Assembly: GCF_000812185.1 (NCBI RefSeq)
Contig: NZ_CP007026.1
Coordinates: 431,222-495,221, forward strand
Source: Candidatus Nitrosopelagicus brevis
GTDB lineage: Archaea > Thermoproteota > Nitrososphaeria > Nitrososphaerales > Nitrosopumilaceae
Length of the DNA stretch: 64,000 bases
Direction: 5' to 3'
Shown: piece after piece, positions 43,135 through 54,389 of the stretch
Position numbering within the stretch: position 1 is the first letter of the stretch
Layout: each line of letters opens with the position of its first letter
The notes under the pieces: generated by a model
The model's database searches: none
Seen by the model: the letters and a program-made list of their open reading frames with translations, nothing else
Told to the model about the DNA's origin: nothing
Position numbers and translations under genes: made by a program

Positions 43135-43506
43135 ATGCCTGAATTTATTGAGGAAGAGACTGGAAGACGTCTATATCATGAAAATGAAACCACCTTAGAT
43201 ATTGAAAAGGAAATAGCCAAAAAATTTGTTCCAAAAAAAGGTGAAGTAACATCCAGTTACATGCATCGGGATATGGATGAAGAAGAGGTATACGATGTAG
43301 ACAGAGCAATTGATGCTGACGGTAACCCAGTTCTACAAGAAAAAGCAAAATTAACACTTTATGATGTAGAGTACAAACTTTCTGGAATGAATGTAGTTCC
43401 AGTTGATAAAAATACAGGTAAGGTTTTAGATGAAAAACAAATAGAAACCTTGCGAAAACAATTACTCAAAAATTGGCGATTTGAGGATGAGGATGAAGAT
43501 GAGTAG
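43135..43506 (+). CDS. Acidic hypothetical protein (123 aa)
   Basis: A 123-aa soluble protein, acidic at the end (RFEDEDEDE), with strand-rich middle (AKLTLYDVEYKLSGMNVVPVDKNTG) and a charged helix at the start (TTLDIEKEIAKKF). It overlaps the start of a 38-codon ORF by 8 bp, suggesting translational coupling. I cannot assign a family. Acidic tails often engage basic partners such as nucleic-acid-binding proteins, but this is only a guess. Confidence 0.66.
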   Translation: MPEFIEEETGRRLYHENETTLDIEKEIAKKFVPKKGEVTSSYMHRDMDEEEVYDVDRAIDADGNPVLQEKAKLTLYDVEYKLSGMNVVPVDKNTGKVLDEKQIETLRKQLLKNWRFEDEDEDE

Positions 43507-43615
43507 CGTTTGTGAAGACTTGGAAGCAGTTCAACAACAGATGTTGGCAAACGTTATTGCAAGAATGAGAAAAGAAGCCAAAGCCAAAAAAGAAAAAATG
43601 ATTGCTATTCAGTAA
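43499..43615 (+). CDS. Overlapping microprotein (38 aa)
   Basis: An ORF starting MSSVCEDLEAVQQQMLANVI and ending in a Lys-rich helix (MRKEAKAKKEKMIAIQ), predicted as one long amphipathic helix. Its ATG lies in the last codons of the acidic gene (8-bp overlap), a typical coupling arrangement. It is basic where the upstream protein is acidic, so the two could interact. It is short but has plausible amphipathicity. Confidence 0.58.
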   Translation: MSSVCEDLEAVQQQMLANVIARMRKEAKAKKEKMIAIQ

Positions 43616-43653
43616 TGATTTACTTTTTATTAGAGAAATGATCTGTTCAATTT

Positions 43654-43729
43654 AGTGGGGGGCACCTCTGCTTAAAATCCAATACGCGTTAACTCCTGCG
43701 TAAACGGCAGATGCCATTCTGTCCTCACT
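43654..43729 (+). ncRNA. Candidate hairpin non-coding RNA (76 nt)
   Basis: A rod of four stacked stems: AGTGGGG with CCTCACT (one G-U), GGCA with TGCC, TCTGC with GCAGA, and TACGC with GCGTA, about 21 bp in total in a 76-nt region. It is GC-rich in AT-rich surroundings. A TATA-like CTTTTTATTAG at about 43623-43633 lies 26 nt upstream of the first base. No tRNA consensus elements are present. The gene that follows has its own TATA box after the element, so this RNA is likely a separate transcript. Confidence 0.6.
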
Positions 43730-43763
43730 ATAATTCTTATACTCTAATGATTCTAGTTATGTT

Positions 43764-44165
43764 ATGAGTGATTCAGTTTATGATCCAAGATGTAAAGAGA
43801 TTCAACATCATGATGGTGTTAGATTTGCAGCAATCATTAATCATGCTGGAGAAAAAATTGCCGGTGGTTTTACAGAAGGTGTTAATCCGTATGAAGGTGA
43901 TGAAACAAAGTTACATGACTTTTACAAATTTGCATTAACTGTCTCATTAAGAACTGATGAATTGAATAACTCTCTTGGTGCACTAAACTACATTGCATCA
44001 AGACGTGATAAAGTAATTCTAATCAGTTTTCCTTTCCCTGTTACAACAAACATACTTTTGATATCTGCCGAACCAGGATTAGATATTGAAAAACTTGCAC
44101 AAAATGTTGTAAAAATTTTCTCAGATGATTCTTCTGGATTCACAAAAACACTTGCTGACGACTAG
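43764..44165 (+). CDS. Hypothetical protein, possible roadblock/profilin-like (133 aa)
   Basis: A 133-aa protein with the pattern VRFAAIINHAGEKIAGG, then helix (SLRTDELNNSLGALNYI) and strands (KVILISFPFPV, TNILLISAEPG), fitting a mixed alpha/beta fold like roadblock/LC7 proteins. It shares the FA-II-x(3)-G-x(4)-G element with the 126-aa protein at 17.4 kb, so they look like distant paralogues. Families like this are numerous in thaumarchaea. The promoter TATA lies just after the candidate RNA. It overlaps the convergent nitroreductase by 4 bp. Confidence 0.7.
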   Translation: MSDSVYDPRCKEIQHHDGVRFAAIINHAGEKIAGGFTEGVNPYEGDETKLHDFYKFALTVSLRTDELNNSLGALNYIASRRDKVILISFPFPVTTNILLISAEPGLDIEKLAQNVVKIFSDDSSGFTKTLADD

Positions 44166-44815
44166 TCTTTTTTCTCCACAACGTGGATGAGTTCTTTTAA
44201 CTGTCTTCTTTGTTTTGCCGGTCTTTTTTTGATTGGATATCCTACACACAGTAATGATGTAGGCCTAAGGTCTGTTCCGATAATCTCCTTTACTTTCTCT
44301 TCATCAAACATGCCTATCCATATGCTGCTTAATCCTAGTGCTGATGCAGCTAATTGCGAGTATGCGGCTGCAAGTGTGGCGTCTTGAATTGAAAATTTCA
44401 TTATGACTTTTGGGGAAAAGTCAAGTTTCACCCTAGCTGGATTCATGCAAAATACCAGAACTAGTGGGGTATTGACATAGGGCTGTTTGTTTGCTGCTTT
44501 GACAAGCTCTTCTTTTGTATCCTTATCACTGATATAGAAAATCTCAAATCCTTGAAAATTACCTGCTGTTGGTGCAGAATCTGCTGCAGCTAGAATTTTG
44601 TCAATTTTCCATCTTTCTACGGGATTTGTAGAAAATTTTCTAGTTGATCTTCGTGTCGCCATAACCTTGAAAATGTCTGTATTGAGTTTTTTCTCAGTTT
44701 TCTTATTTAGAATATTTGACATTAATCCTAGTCTAAGAGTTATGTCTTCGTCTTCTCCTTCCTTTGGCTCATACCCCTTTGGCCATGTACGTTTAGGATC
44801 TATTTTCTTATCCAT
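44162..44815 (-). CDS. Nitroreductase-family flavoprotein
   Basis: A 217-aa FMN enzyme of the nitroreductase superfamily. The FMN-phosphate contacts are recognisable in MATRRSTRKFSTNPVE, and the segment ADSAPTAGNFQGFEIFYI and later the SALGLSSIWIGMF block are typical. Members reduce nitro compounds, quinones or other electron acceptors, or act in cobamide lower-ligand formation. A short N-terminal extension (about 50 residues) precedes the core. Substrate unknown. Convergent with the preceding gene and 34 bp from the aminotransferase gene on the same strand. Confidence 0.9.
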   Translation of the reverse strand: MDKKIDPKRTWPKGYEPKEGEDEDITLRLGLMSNILNKKTEKKLNTDIFKVMATRRSTRKFSTNPVERWKIDKILAAADSAPTAGNFQGFEIFYISDKDTKEELVKAANKQPYVNTPLVLVFCMNPARVKLDFSPKVIMKFSIQDATLAAAYSQLAASALGLSSIWIGMFDEEKVKEIIGTDLRPTSLLCVGYPIKKRPAKQRRQLKELIHVVEKKD

Positions 44816-44849
44816 AATCCTTCTTTAATCATTAAGATAAATAATTTCC

Positions 44850-46163
44850 CTATCTCTTTAAACCTGTGACATAGCTTTCTGTGGCCTTTTTCATTTCTTT
44901 GACATCTGCTATTGAATGTGCATCTGAGAATGCTCCTAATTTTCCTGGCAAAAAGAATATGCCATTTTTTGCTATCATTTCAAAATGATACTTGAATAGT
45001 TTTGTAGAATCACATTTTGCAGCATCCGCAGCATTGTTAATTTCAGTCATTCCATTTCTTGGAAAATGTGTCATAAACAAAGAGCCTTTTCCTGTAACAA
45101 TTACTTCATCTGAAAATATCTTTCTTAGCATTTTTGTTGTTTGATTTCCTAACCCATCTAGTTTTTTGTAAAGTGTATTTTCCTTATTCTTTAAAATTCC
45201 AAGCGTTGTTTCTCCTGCCATCATTGATAATGGATTTGCAGAAAATGTACCTCCTCCAATGTATGTTCTATTTTTCTTAGAATTGATTGATGTGTTTGCA
45301 TGTTGCATAATTTCATCTTTTCCGCAAATTACTCCAATTGGGAATCCTCCTCCGACAATCTTTCCTAATGTAACAATGTCCGGATCAAGTTTCATTTTTG
45401 GATATAGACATCCATATCTGAATCTAAATCCTGTAACAATTTCATCTAACATGAATAGTGAATTATTTCTCTTTGCCATTTCTTGTATGCCTTGCAAATA
45501 TTCTTGAGTTGCTGGAATTGCTCCGCCTCCGCCTAAAACCGGTTCAATTAAAACTCCTGCCAAATCTTTTTTCACAGATTTCAAAATTCTTAATGATTCT
45601 TCCAAGTTGTTTAATGGCAGTGAAACAATATGCTCTTCATCTGTCAACCCTTGACTTTCTGAAACATCAAATGGCCAGTTTACAGTTTTTAGTAAATCTG
45701 TTGTATACCCATGCCAACCTCCATCAATTTTTGCAATAATTTTTTTCCCTGTTACTGCACGCGCCAATCTTACTGAATACATTGTAGCCTCTGTACCTGT
45801 TGATGCATAACGAATTTTTTCGGCTACCGGAACCGCTTTAGAAATTTTTTCAGAAAGTGCAATTGCATTTTCATTTGATGTTCCATGCATCCATCCTTTT
45901 TTCAGTTGACCTGCAGCCTTTTTCTGAACCTGTTTTTGAGCATGTCCTAAAATTAGACTCCAGTGACCCATCCAGTAATCTACATATTTGTTAGAATCAA
46001 CATCTCTGAGAAATTTACCCTCTGCTGATTTTGTTACAAATGGATATGGTTCAAAAAATCTTATGTTATGATGAACTCCGTTAATGTGAACCTTTTTTGC
46101 CTTTGCAAATAGTTTGGATGATTTTCTAGTTTTTTTCTTGTAGATTTCTTGTACACTGGGCAT
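44850..46163 (-). CDS. Class III aminotransferase, glutamate-1-semialdehyde aminomutase-like
   Basis: A 437-aa PLP enzyme. The active-site Lys is K268 in [14 protein letters not shown], and the PLP-contacting Asp is D240 in [11 protein letters not shown]. The opening region resembles HemL ([15 protein letters not shown]). HemL makes 5-aminolevulinate for tetrapyrroles, but similar class III enzymes transaminate other substrates, and no other haem or cobalamin genes lie beside it, so the exact substrate is not settled. It is divergent from the rRNA operon, with its start about 300 bp before the 16S gene. Confidence 0.85.
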   Translation of the reverse strand: MPSVQEIYKKKTRKSSKLFAKAKKVHINGVHHNIRFFEPYPFVTKSAEGKFLRDVDSNKYVDYWMGHWSLILGHAQKQVQKKAAGQLKKGWMHGTSNENAIALSEKISKAVPVAEKIRYASTGTEATMYSVRLARAVTGKKIIAKIDGGWHGYTTDLLKTVNWPFDVSESQGLTDEEHIVSLPLNNLEESLRILKSVKKDLAGVLIEPVLGGGGAIPATQEYLQGIQEMAKRNNSLFMLDEIVTGFRFRYGCLYPKMKLDPDIVTLGKIVGGGFPIGVICGKDEIMQHANTSINSKKNRTYIGGGTFSANPLSMMAGETTLGILKNKENTLYKKLDGLGNQTTKMLRKIFSDEVIVTGKGSLFMTHFPRNGMTEINNAADAAKCDSTKLFKYHFEMIAKNGIFFLPGKLGAFSDAHSIADVKEMKKATESYVTGLKR

Positions 46164-46237
46164 ATCCTACCTACTTTCTTCTGTCTCGTTATAATACTGA
46201 TCGATAAAATCGAGTAATTAGGCGTGCATTTTGAATG

Positions 46238-46247
46238 GTTTATAATG
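46238..46247 (+). promoter_or_regulatory. TATA box of the rRNA operon
   Basis: The sequence GGTTTATAAT at 46238-46247 is the strongest TATA-like element ahead of the 16S gene and would start transcription near 46268, giving a pre-16S leader of about 200 nt. It lies in an AT-rich stretch between the aminotransferase gene and the leader. Confidence 0.55.
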
Positions 46248-46267
46248 CCTTCAGGAACTCAAAATTT

Positions 46268-46469
46268 CGCATACGTAACGCTTTGGCGGCGCCTTTGATG
46301 AAGTATGGCAAAATGCCATTTTGTGATTTAGAGGCCTCCAGTTACGCATACAAAATGAGGATCTGATCAAAAGATCAAATCTGAGATGTGAAGATTATGT
46401 GCATTCCGTTAATTCCAATAATAGAAATTAGTTGTGCAAAAAATGTACTTTGAAAATAAAATAATATAG
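46268..46469 (+). other. Pre-16S leader with hairpins and the 5' arm of the processing stem
   Basis: The stretch without a protein gene between the aminotransferase and the 16S holds at least three hairpins: CGTAAC (46274-46279) with GTTACG (46341-46346) around ATGGCA-AAA-TGCCAT (46305-46319), and GATCTGATC-AAAA-GATCAAATC (46359-46380, one mismatch). The 5' arm GATTATGTGC...TTCCGT...AATTC (46393-46415) pairs with the ITS. Confidence 0.6.
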
Positions 46470-47942
<1,473 letters not shown>

Positions 47943-48085
47943 GAAAGAATTACGGAAGCACATAATCTTTGCATCACCATCGATGCATTACATCATGAAA
48001 ATGATGTAAGAAGGATGTAGCCGACTACCGCACTAGTTCGGCAATGATCGTCATGCATGTGTCTTGTGTAAATTGTGGCCGTAAT
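47943..48085 (+). other. 16S-23S internal transcribed spacer, no tRNA
   Basis: A 143-nt spacer containing the 3' arm of the 16S processing stem (GAATTACGGAAGCACATAATC, 47947-47967, shown in two halves: GAATTACGGAA and GCACATAATC). It also holds a TGCATC/GATGCA hairpin, a perfect 9-bp GAAA-capped hairpin (TTACATCAT at 47988-47996 with ATGATGTAA at 48001-48009), and the 5' arm of the 23S processing stem (from 48052). It has no tRNA-Ala, as is usual for these archaea. Confidence 0.85.
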
Positions 48086-51087
<3,002 letters not shown>

Positions 51088-51137
51088 CGGCCACAAACAT
51101 AGAAAGACACATGCATGGCGTTTCATTTTTTGATTCC

Positions 51138-51170
51138 CCTAGTGTAAACTAGGTTTATCAAATTTTTTTA
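51138..51170 (+). terminator. rRNA operon terminator
   Basis: The hairpin CCTAGT-GTAA-ACTAGG (6 bp, GTAA loop) lies about 50 nt after the 23S end and is followed by an AT-rich tract with a T-run (AAATTTTTTTA, to 51171). Both features sit right after the 3' arm of the 23S processing stem, as expected for the operon end. Confidence 0.65.
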
Positions 51171-51271
51171 AAATAATTACACAAGATACATTTTGATTAA
51201 ATAAAATAAAAAAAAAGATAGTAGTTACTCGATAATAGATTGTTAAGAAAATTAATTTAAAATTATTAGTC

Positions 51272-51466
51272 TTAGTCTACTTTTTTCACTGTTTTTGCGG
51301 CTGGGCCTTTTTCTGATTCGCCAACTTCAAACTCTACTTTATCGCCGTCTCTAATTTGACCTTGAACTTCTGTCTTGTGGACAAACAAGTCTTTGTCTTC
51401 ATTTTCACGTTCGATAAAACCGAAGCCTTTTGTTTGGTTAAACCATTTTACGGTTCCTGTTTCCAT
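51272..51466 (-). CDS. Cold-shock domain protein (CspA-like)
   Basis: A 64-aa single cold-shock domain. The RNA-binding motifs are KGFGFIERE (RNP1) and DLFVHKTEV (RNP2). The protein melts RNA secondary structures and is typical of archaeal CspA-type proteins. The minus-strand TATA-like ATATAAATAG at about 51490-51499 lies about 28 nt from the ATG. Just upstream of this TATA is the first of three evenly spaced TTAG-N6-CTAA dyads, so regulation by a DtxR-type or other dimeric factor is possible. It converges with the rRNA operon. Confidence 0.96.
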   Translation of the reverse strand: METGTVKWFNQTKGFGFIERENEDKDLFVHKTEVQGQIRDGDKVEFEVGESEKGPAAKTVKKVD

Positions 51467-51512
51467 CTTGACCTTTTGTAATATACTGTCTATTTATATC
51501 TGGTTTTTTTAC

Positions 51513-51589
51513 TTAGGTTAGACTAATAATATTTACAATAAATTAGGTAAAACTAACTAATTATTATAAAAAAACTTAGGAAAACCTAA
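51513..51589. promoter_or_regulatory. Three TTAG-N6-CTAA dyads spaced about 30 bp (DtxR-box-like)
   Basis: Sites at 51513-51526 (TTAGGTTAGACTAA), 51543-51556 (TTAGGTAAAACTAA) and 51576-51589 (TTAGGAAAACCTAA) are separated by 30 and 33 bp, about three DNA turns, so they lie on the same face. The first matches 13 of 14 bases of the first half of the DtxR/IdeR operator consensus. The outer sites sit just upstream of the TATA boxes of the cold-shock gene and of the 40-codon ORF. A fourth copy lies at 23513. Confidence 0.6.
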
Positions 51590-51629
51590 AAAAAATACAA
51601 TTTAATAATCTGATGTTAGATTATGTAAT

Positions 51630-51752
51630 ATGAAAATAGAAAAATCATCCGCAATCAAAAAACTGTACAAAGATTTTGTAAAGTATGTTTCAACATCATT
51701 TTATCTCACTGCATTAGCTATCAACAAGTTTTCTACTTACCGTAGTTTCTAA
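51630..51752 (+). CDS. Small basic hypothetical protein (40 aa)
   Basis: An ORF beginning MKIEKSSAIKKLYKDFVKYV, basic and helical at the start with a hydrophobic/aromatic end (SFYLTALAINKFSTYRSF). A TATA-like ATTTAATAAT at about 51599-51608 lies 26 nt before the ATG, and a DtxR-box-like dyad sits immediately upstream of it, mirroring the cold-shock gene on the other side. It may be a stress-induced microprotein. Confidence 0.5.
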   Translation: MKIEKSSAIKKLYKDFVKYVSTSFYLTALAINKFSTYRSF

Positions 51753-51775
51753 TCAGAGAATTTTTGAGTATTGAA

Positions 51776-52081
51776 TTAAGCATCTGGATTTTCTTTGATA
51801 AATTCTCTTAATGCAATTTTTAATGCAACCGTTTCAATCTTTTGTGATTTTTGACCTGCAAGAAAAAAATCAGTAGAATCAGAATTTACTAATATTGAAC
51901 TTGCACCATCTTCCATTTCGATCTTAGCTGTTGTACCATGTTCTAAAATCTCAATCATTTCCATCAAATCTTCATGTCTCAGATAAAGTGTTTTTTCTTC
52001 ATCATCGGTGTACAACCATGTGATTCTACACCCTTTCTCTCCTGGCAAATACGGTGTTTCTATCTTGAATTCATTAGACAT
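51776..52081 (-). CDS. Hypothetical acidic protein (101 aa)
   Basis: A 101-aa soluble protein with a strand-rich N-terminal part (MSNEFKIETPYLPGEK ... ITWLYTD) and an acidic middle (LRHEDLMEMIEILEHG), ending in a helix (ALKIALREFIKENPDA). No membrane segment or motif is obvious. The frame is also open from ATG 52090; I preferred 52081. It lies between the 40-codon ORF (convergent) and a divergent membrane-protein gene. Not recognised. Confidence 0.65.
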   Translation of the reverse strand: MSNEFKIETPYLPGEKGCRITWLYTDDEEKTLYLRHEDLMEMIEILEHGTTAKIEMEDGASSILVNSDSTDFFLAGQKSQKIETVALKIALREFIKENPDA

Positions 52082-52187
52082 AATATTCATTATTTTATGG
52101 GTTGAAAAGTCTATTCTATTTTTTGTACCTAGTCTGTTTATTCTAATCTTCTGACTTTAAAATAGTCGTGAGTAAAATAATATAGAA

Positions 52188-52745
52188 TTGGATATATTGC
52201 AATTAGCTGAAGAGCACTATTACTATACATTTGCTATTGTTTTTGGAATTGGTCTTTTACAAGGTGCAATCCTTGCTCGTGGAATTAGACGAAAGTTTCC
52301 TAAACTAAAAAAATATGCAAAAGGTGTTTCAATAATACTTTTAATACTATTTTCAATTAATGCTGCTGGAAATATATCAAAATTTGCCGAGCCCTCAAAA
52401 GTTGAATTCACCGAATTTGTAATGCCTGAAACATCGGAGGCTGCGTTTCTTTTACTAATTGATGTACTTGGATTAAATGCAGGAATTATAGCTGTAACTG
52501 GAATATTCATTTCCATCACGTTAATTCTCTTGTTTAGATTTGCAGAACTGAATAGTATCTCTCGATATTTTATTTTTACAATCAGTGTGATTGTTTTCAT
52601 TATTGCAATGTTAGGTAGATTTACTGATTATGTTCCAAGTACATTCCAAATAATTTTGTATGTTATGTATCAACTTGGTATGACTCTTGGAATATTTTCT
52701 ATAATGCGTCGACGTGAAAAAGATCCTTTAGAAGATATGGGATAA
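52188..52745 (+). CDS. Multi-pass membrane protein of unknown function (185 aa)
   Basis: A 185-aa membrane protein with about five hydrophobic segments (near residues 13-33, 46-62, 88-112, 128-150 and 155-175), a basic loop (RGIRRKFPKLKKYAKG) after the first and a basic C-terminal tail (MRRREKDPLEDMG). The start is TTG. The family is not recognised. It converges with the TFB gene, 2 bp between stops. Confidence 0.68.
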   Translation: MDILQLAEEHYYYTFAIVFGIGLLQGAILARGIRRKFPKLKKYAKGVSIILLILFSINAAGNISKFAEPSKVEFTEFVMPETSEAAFLLLIDVLGLNAGIIAVTGIFISITLILLFRFAELNSISRYFIFTISVIVFIIAMLGRFTDYVPSTFQIILYVMYQLGMTLGIFSIMRRREKDPLEDMG

Positions 52746-52747
52746 TT

Positions 52748-53650
52748 CTAATTTTCCAAGAATGTCTTTAGACCTGCACATCTATTACGAATAGTTACTT
52801 CTGTAACACCTGATGCTTCAGAAATTTCTTTTTGTGTTTTATTTCCACCTTCAGTAATACATGCAAGGTATAGTGCAGCAGCTGCTAATCCTGTAGGATC
52901 TTTTCCTGCAACCACGCCAATTTTCTTTGCTTTTCTTAAAATCTCAACTGCTTTTCGTTTAGTTTTTTCACCTAATCCTGCGACACTTGCTATTCTTGGT
53001 ATTCCGTTAATTGGATCTGCAACAGGAACTTTAAGGTCTAATTCTCTAAAGACCAACCTATAACATCGAGCCACATCTTTTCGTCTAATGTTTATCCCAT
53101 CTGCAACATTATCCAAAGTTCTAGGTGTTTCTGTATCTCGACATGCAGCATAAACACATGCTGCAACAAGTCCTTGGATTGAACGTCCTTTAACTAATTT
53201 TTTTTCAATGGCTTTTCGGTAAATGTATGCAGCTTTTTCAATAACCGCATCAGTTAATGATAATTTATCTTTCAATTTGTCCATTTCACTTAGTGCTTGT
53301 CTCAAATTTTTATCAACAGAAGAATGAGCTTGTGATCTACTATCCCATGTTCTAATTCTATCAAATGACTGTTTCATTGCAGATGAAAGTGGTTTACCCG
53401 TTGCATCTTTGTTTACTGCACCGATAACTGTGGACAAACCCATATCGTGCATTGTAATTGATGTTCCAGTTCCAGTTCTACTCTTGTCTACTCCATCGTT
53501 TGCAAACGATCTCCATTCTGGTCCTGCTGCTTCGCTTCCTTCTGATAATACAAGCCCACATGATTTACAGACAATTTCTCCTGAGTTATCGTCAGTGATC
53601 AATGCAGTTTTGTTACAAGAAGGGCATCTCTGTTCGTTAGTCGAATTCAA
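52748..53650 (-). CDS. tfb: Transcription initiation factor TFB (TFIIB homologue)
   Basis: A 300-aa general transcription factor that bridges TATA-bound TBP and RNA polymerase. The N-terminal zinc ribbon (CPSCNK ... CKSCGLVL), the B-finger/linker, and two cyclin-like repeats (about 110-200 and 205-300) are visible, with the second containing the BRE-contacting helix (ISEASGVTEVTIRNRCAG). It appears to start with TTG 12 bp before the ribbon Cys. A Ser-rich linker is absent. Thaumarchaea carry several TFBs. Confidence 0.95.
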   Translation of the reverse strand: MNSTNEQRCPSCNKTALITDDNSGEIVCKSCGLVLSEGSEAAGPEWRSFANDGVDKSRTGTGTSITMHDMGLSTVIGAVNKDATGKPLSSAMKQSFDRIRTWDSRSQAHSSVDKNLRQALSEMDKLKDKLSLTDAVIEKAAYIYRKAIEKKLVKGRSIQGLVAACVYAACRDTETPRTLDNVADGINIRRKDVARCYRLVFRELDLKVPVADPINGIPRIASVAGLGEKTKRKAVEILRKAKKIGVVAGKDPTGLAAAALYLACITEGGNKTQKEISEASGVTEVTIRNRCAGLKTFLEN

Positions 53651-53789
53651 CTACTCTAATGTTATTTTGCAGTTAATATGGCTTCACAACTAATCTTCTG
53701 GTTAATTGTATGTCTTTATTCATGATTTCATTCTAAATTTTTAGACTAAATATCGAAACTCTTTATTCATACTAAAACTTTAAAACAAT

Positions 53790-54389
53790 ATGGTGACGGC
53801 AAAAAAATCATCTGCAACAAAAAAACCAAAGGTTGTCGGTGTTGAGGTTCTCAAGAAAAATGGTGTAGATATTGACGCACTGGTAAAACAACTGATCACA
53901 AACGCATCTGTTGAGTTTACTGCATACTATTATTTCACAAACCTAAGAATGCATGCAACTGGCATGGAAGGTGAAGGAATTAAAGGAATAATTGAAGATG
54001 CACGTCTTGAAGATCTAAGCCACTTTGAATCTTGTATTGAAAGAATCTTTCAATTGGGTGGTAGTTTGCCAAATGACGCACAGGCATTTATCAAAATGTC
54101 TGGCTGTGAATTTCTAAAACTTCCAAAAAATCCAACAGACATTAAAGCAATTTTAGAAAAATGTCTAAAAGCTGAACAAGGTGCAATTGTAAATTGGGAC
54201 AAGGTCTGTAAAATGACTTTTGGAAAAGATCCAGCTACGTATGATATTGCAAAGGATATACTCATGGAAGAAATTGAACATGAAAGCTGGTTCTTAGAAC
54301 TACTATATGGACGACCTTCTGGACATATGCGACGTAAATTCTCAGGAGAACGTCCTCATACACAAAAACACTCTAGAGCATTAGGTTAG
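53790..54389 (+). CDS. Dps-like ferritin-family protein (DPSL/thioferritin type)
   Basis: A 199-aa four-helix ferritin-like protein. The ferroxidase-type residues are E42, E74/H78 (EDLSHFE), E129 (KAEQG), E161 and H164 (EEIEHESW). Three Cys at 106, 125 and 140 sit in the centre, the pattern that led to the name thioferritin for archaeal DPSL proteins. The N-terminal tail is Lys-rich (KKSSATKKPK) and could bind DNA. It should store iron or detoxify peroxide. A TTTAGACTAAA palindrome about 45 bp upstream is noted. It overlaps the metallopeptidase gene by 4 bp. Confidence 0.85.
   Translation: MVTAKKSSATKKPKVVGVEVLKKNGVDIDALVKQLITNASVEFTAYYYFTNLRMHATGMEGEGIKGIIEDARLEDLSHFESCIERIFQLGGSLPNDAQAFIKMSGCEFLKLPKNPTDIKAILEKCLKAEQGAIVNWDKVCKMTFGKDPATYDIAKDILMEEIEHESWFLELLYGRPSGHMRRKFSGERPHTQKHSRALG

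Noticed and set aside
46294..46370. C/D-box RNA in the rRNA leader (TTGATGA and CTGA elements)
   Set aside because: The C box lacks the required purine and no D'/C' pair is present.
53713..53770. An 11-bp direct repeat TCTTTATTCAT and a palindrome TTTAGACTAAA upstream of the Dps-like gene
   Set aside because: Suggestive of regulation, but too short and AT-rich to separate from chance; the palindrome does not fit the TTAG-N6-CTAA spacing.
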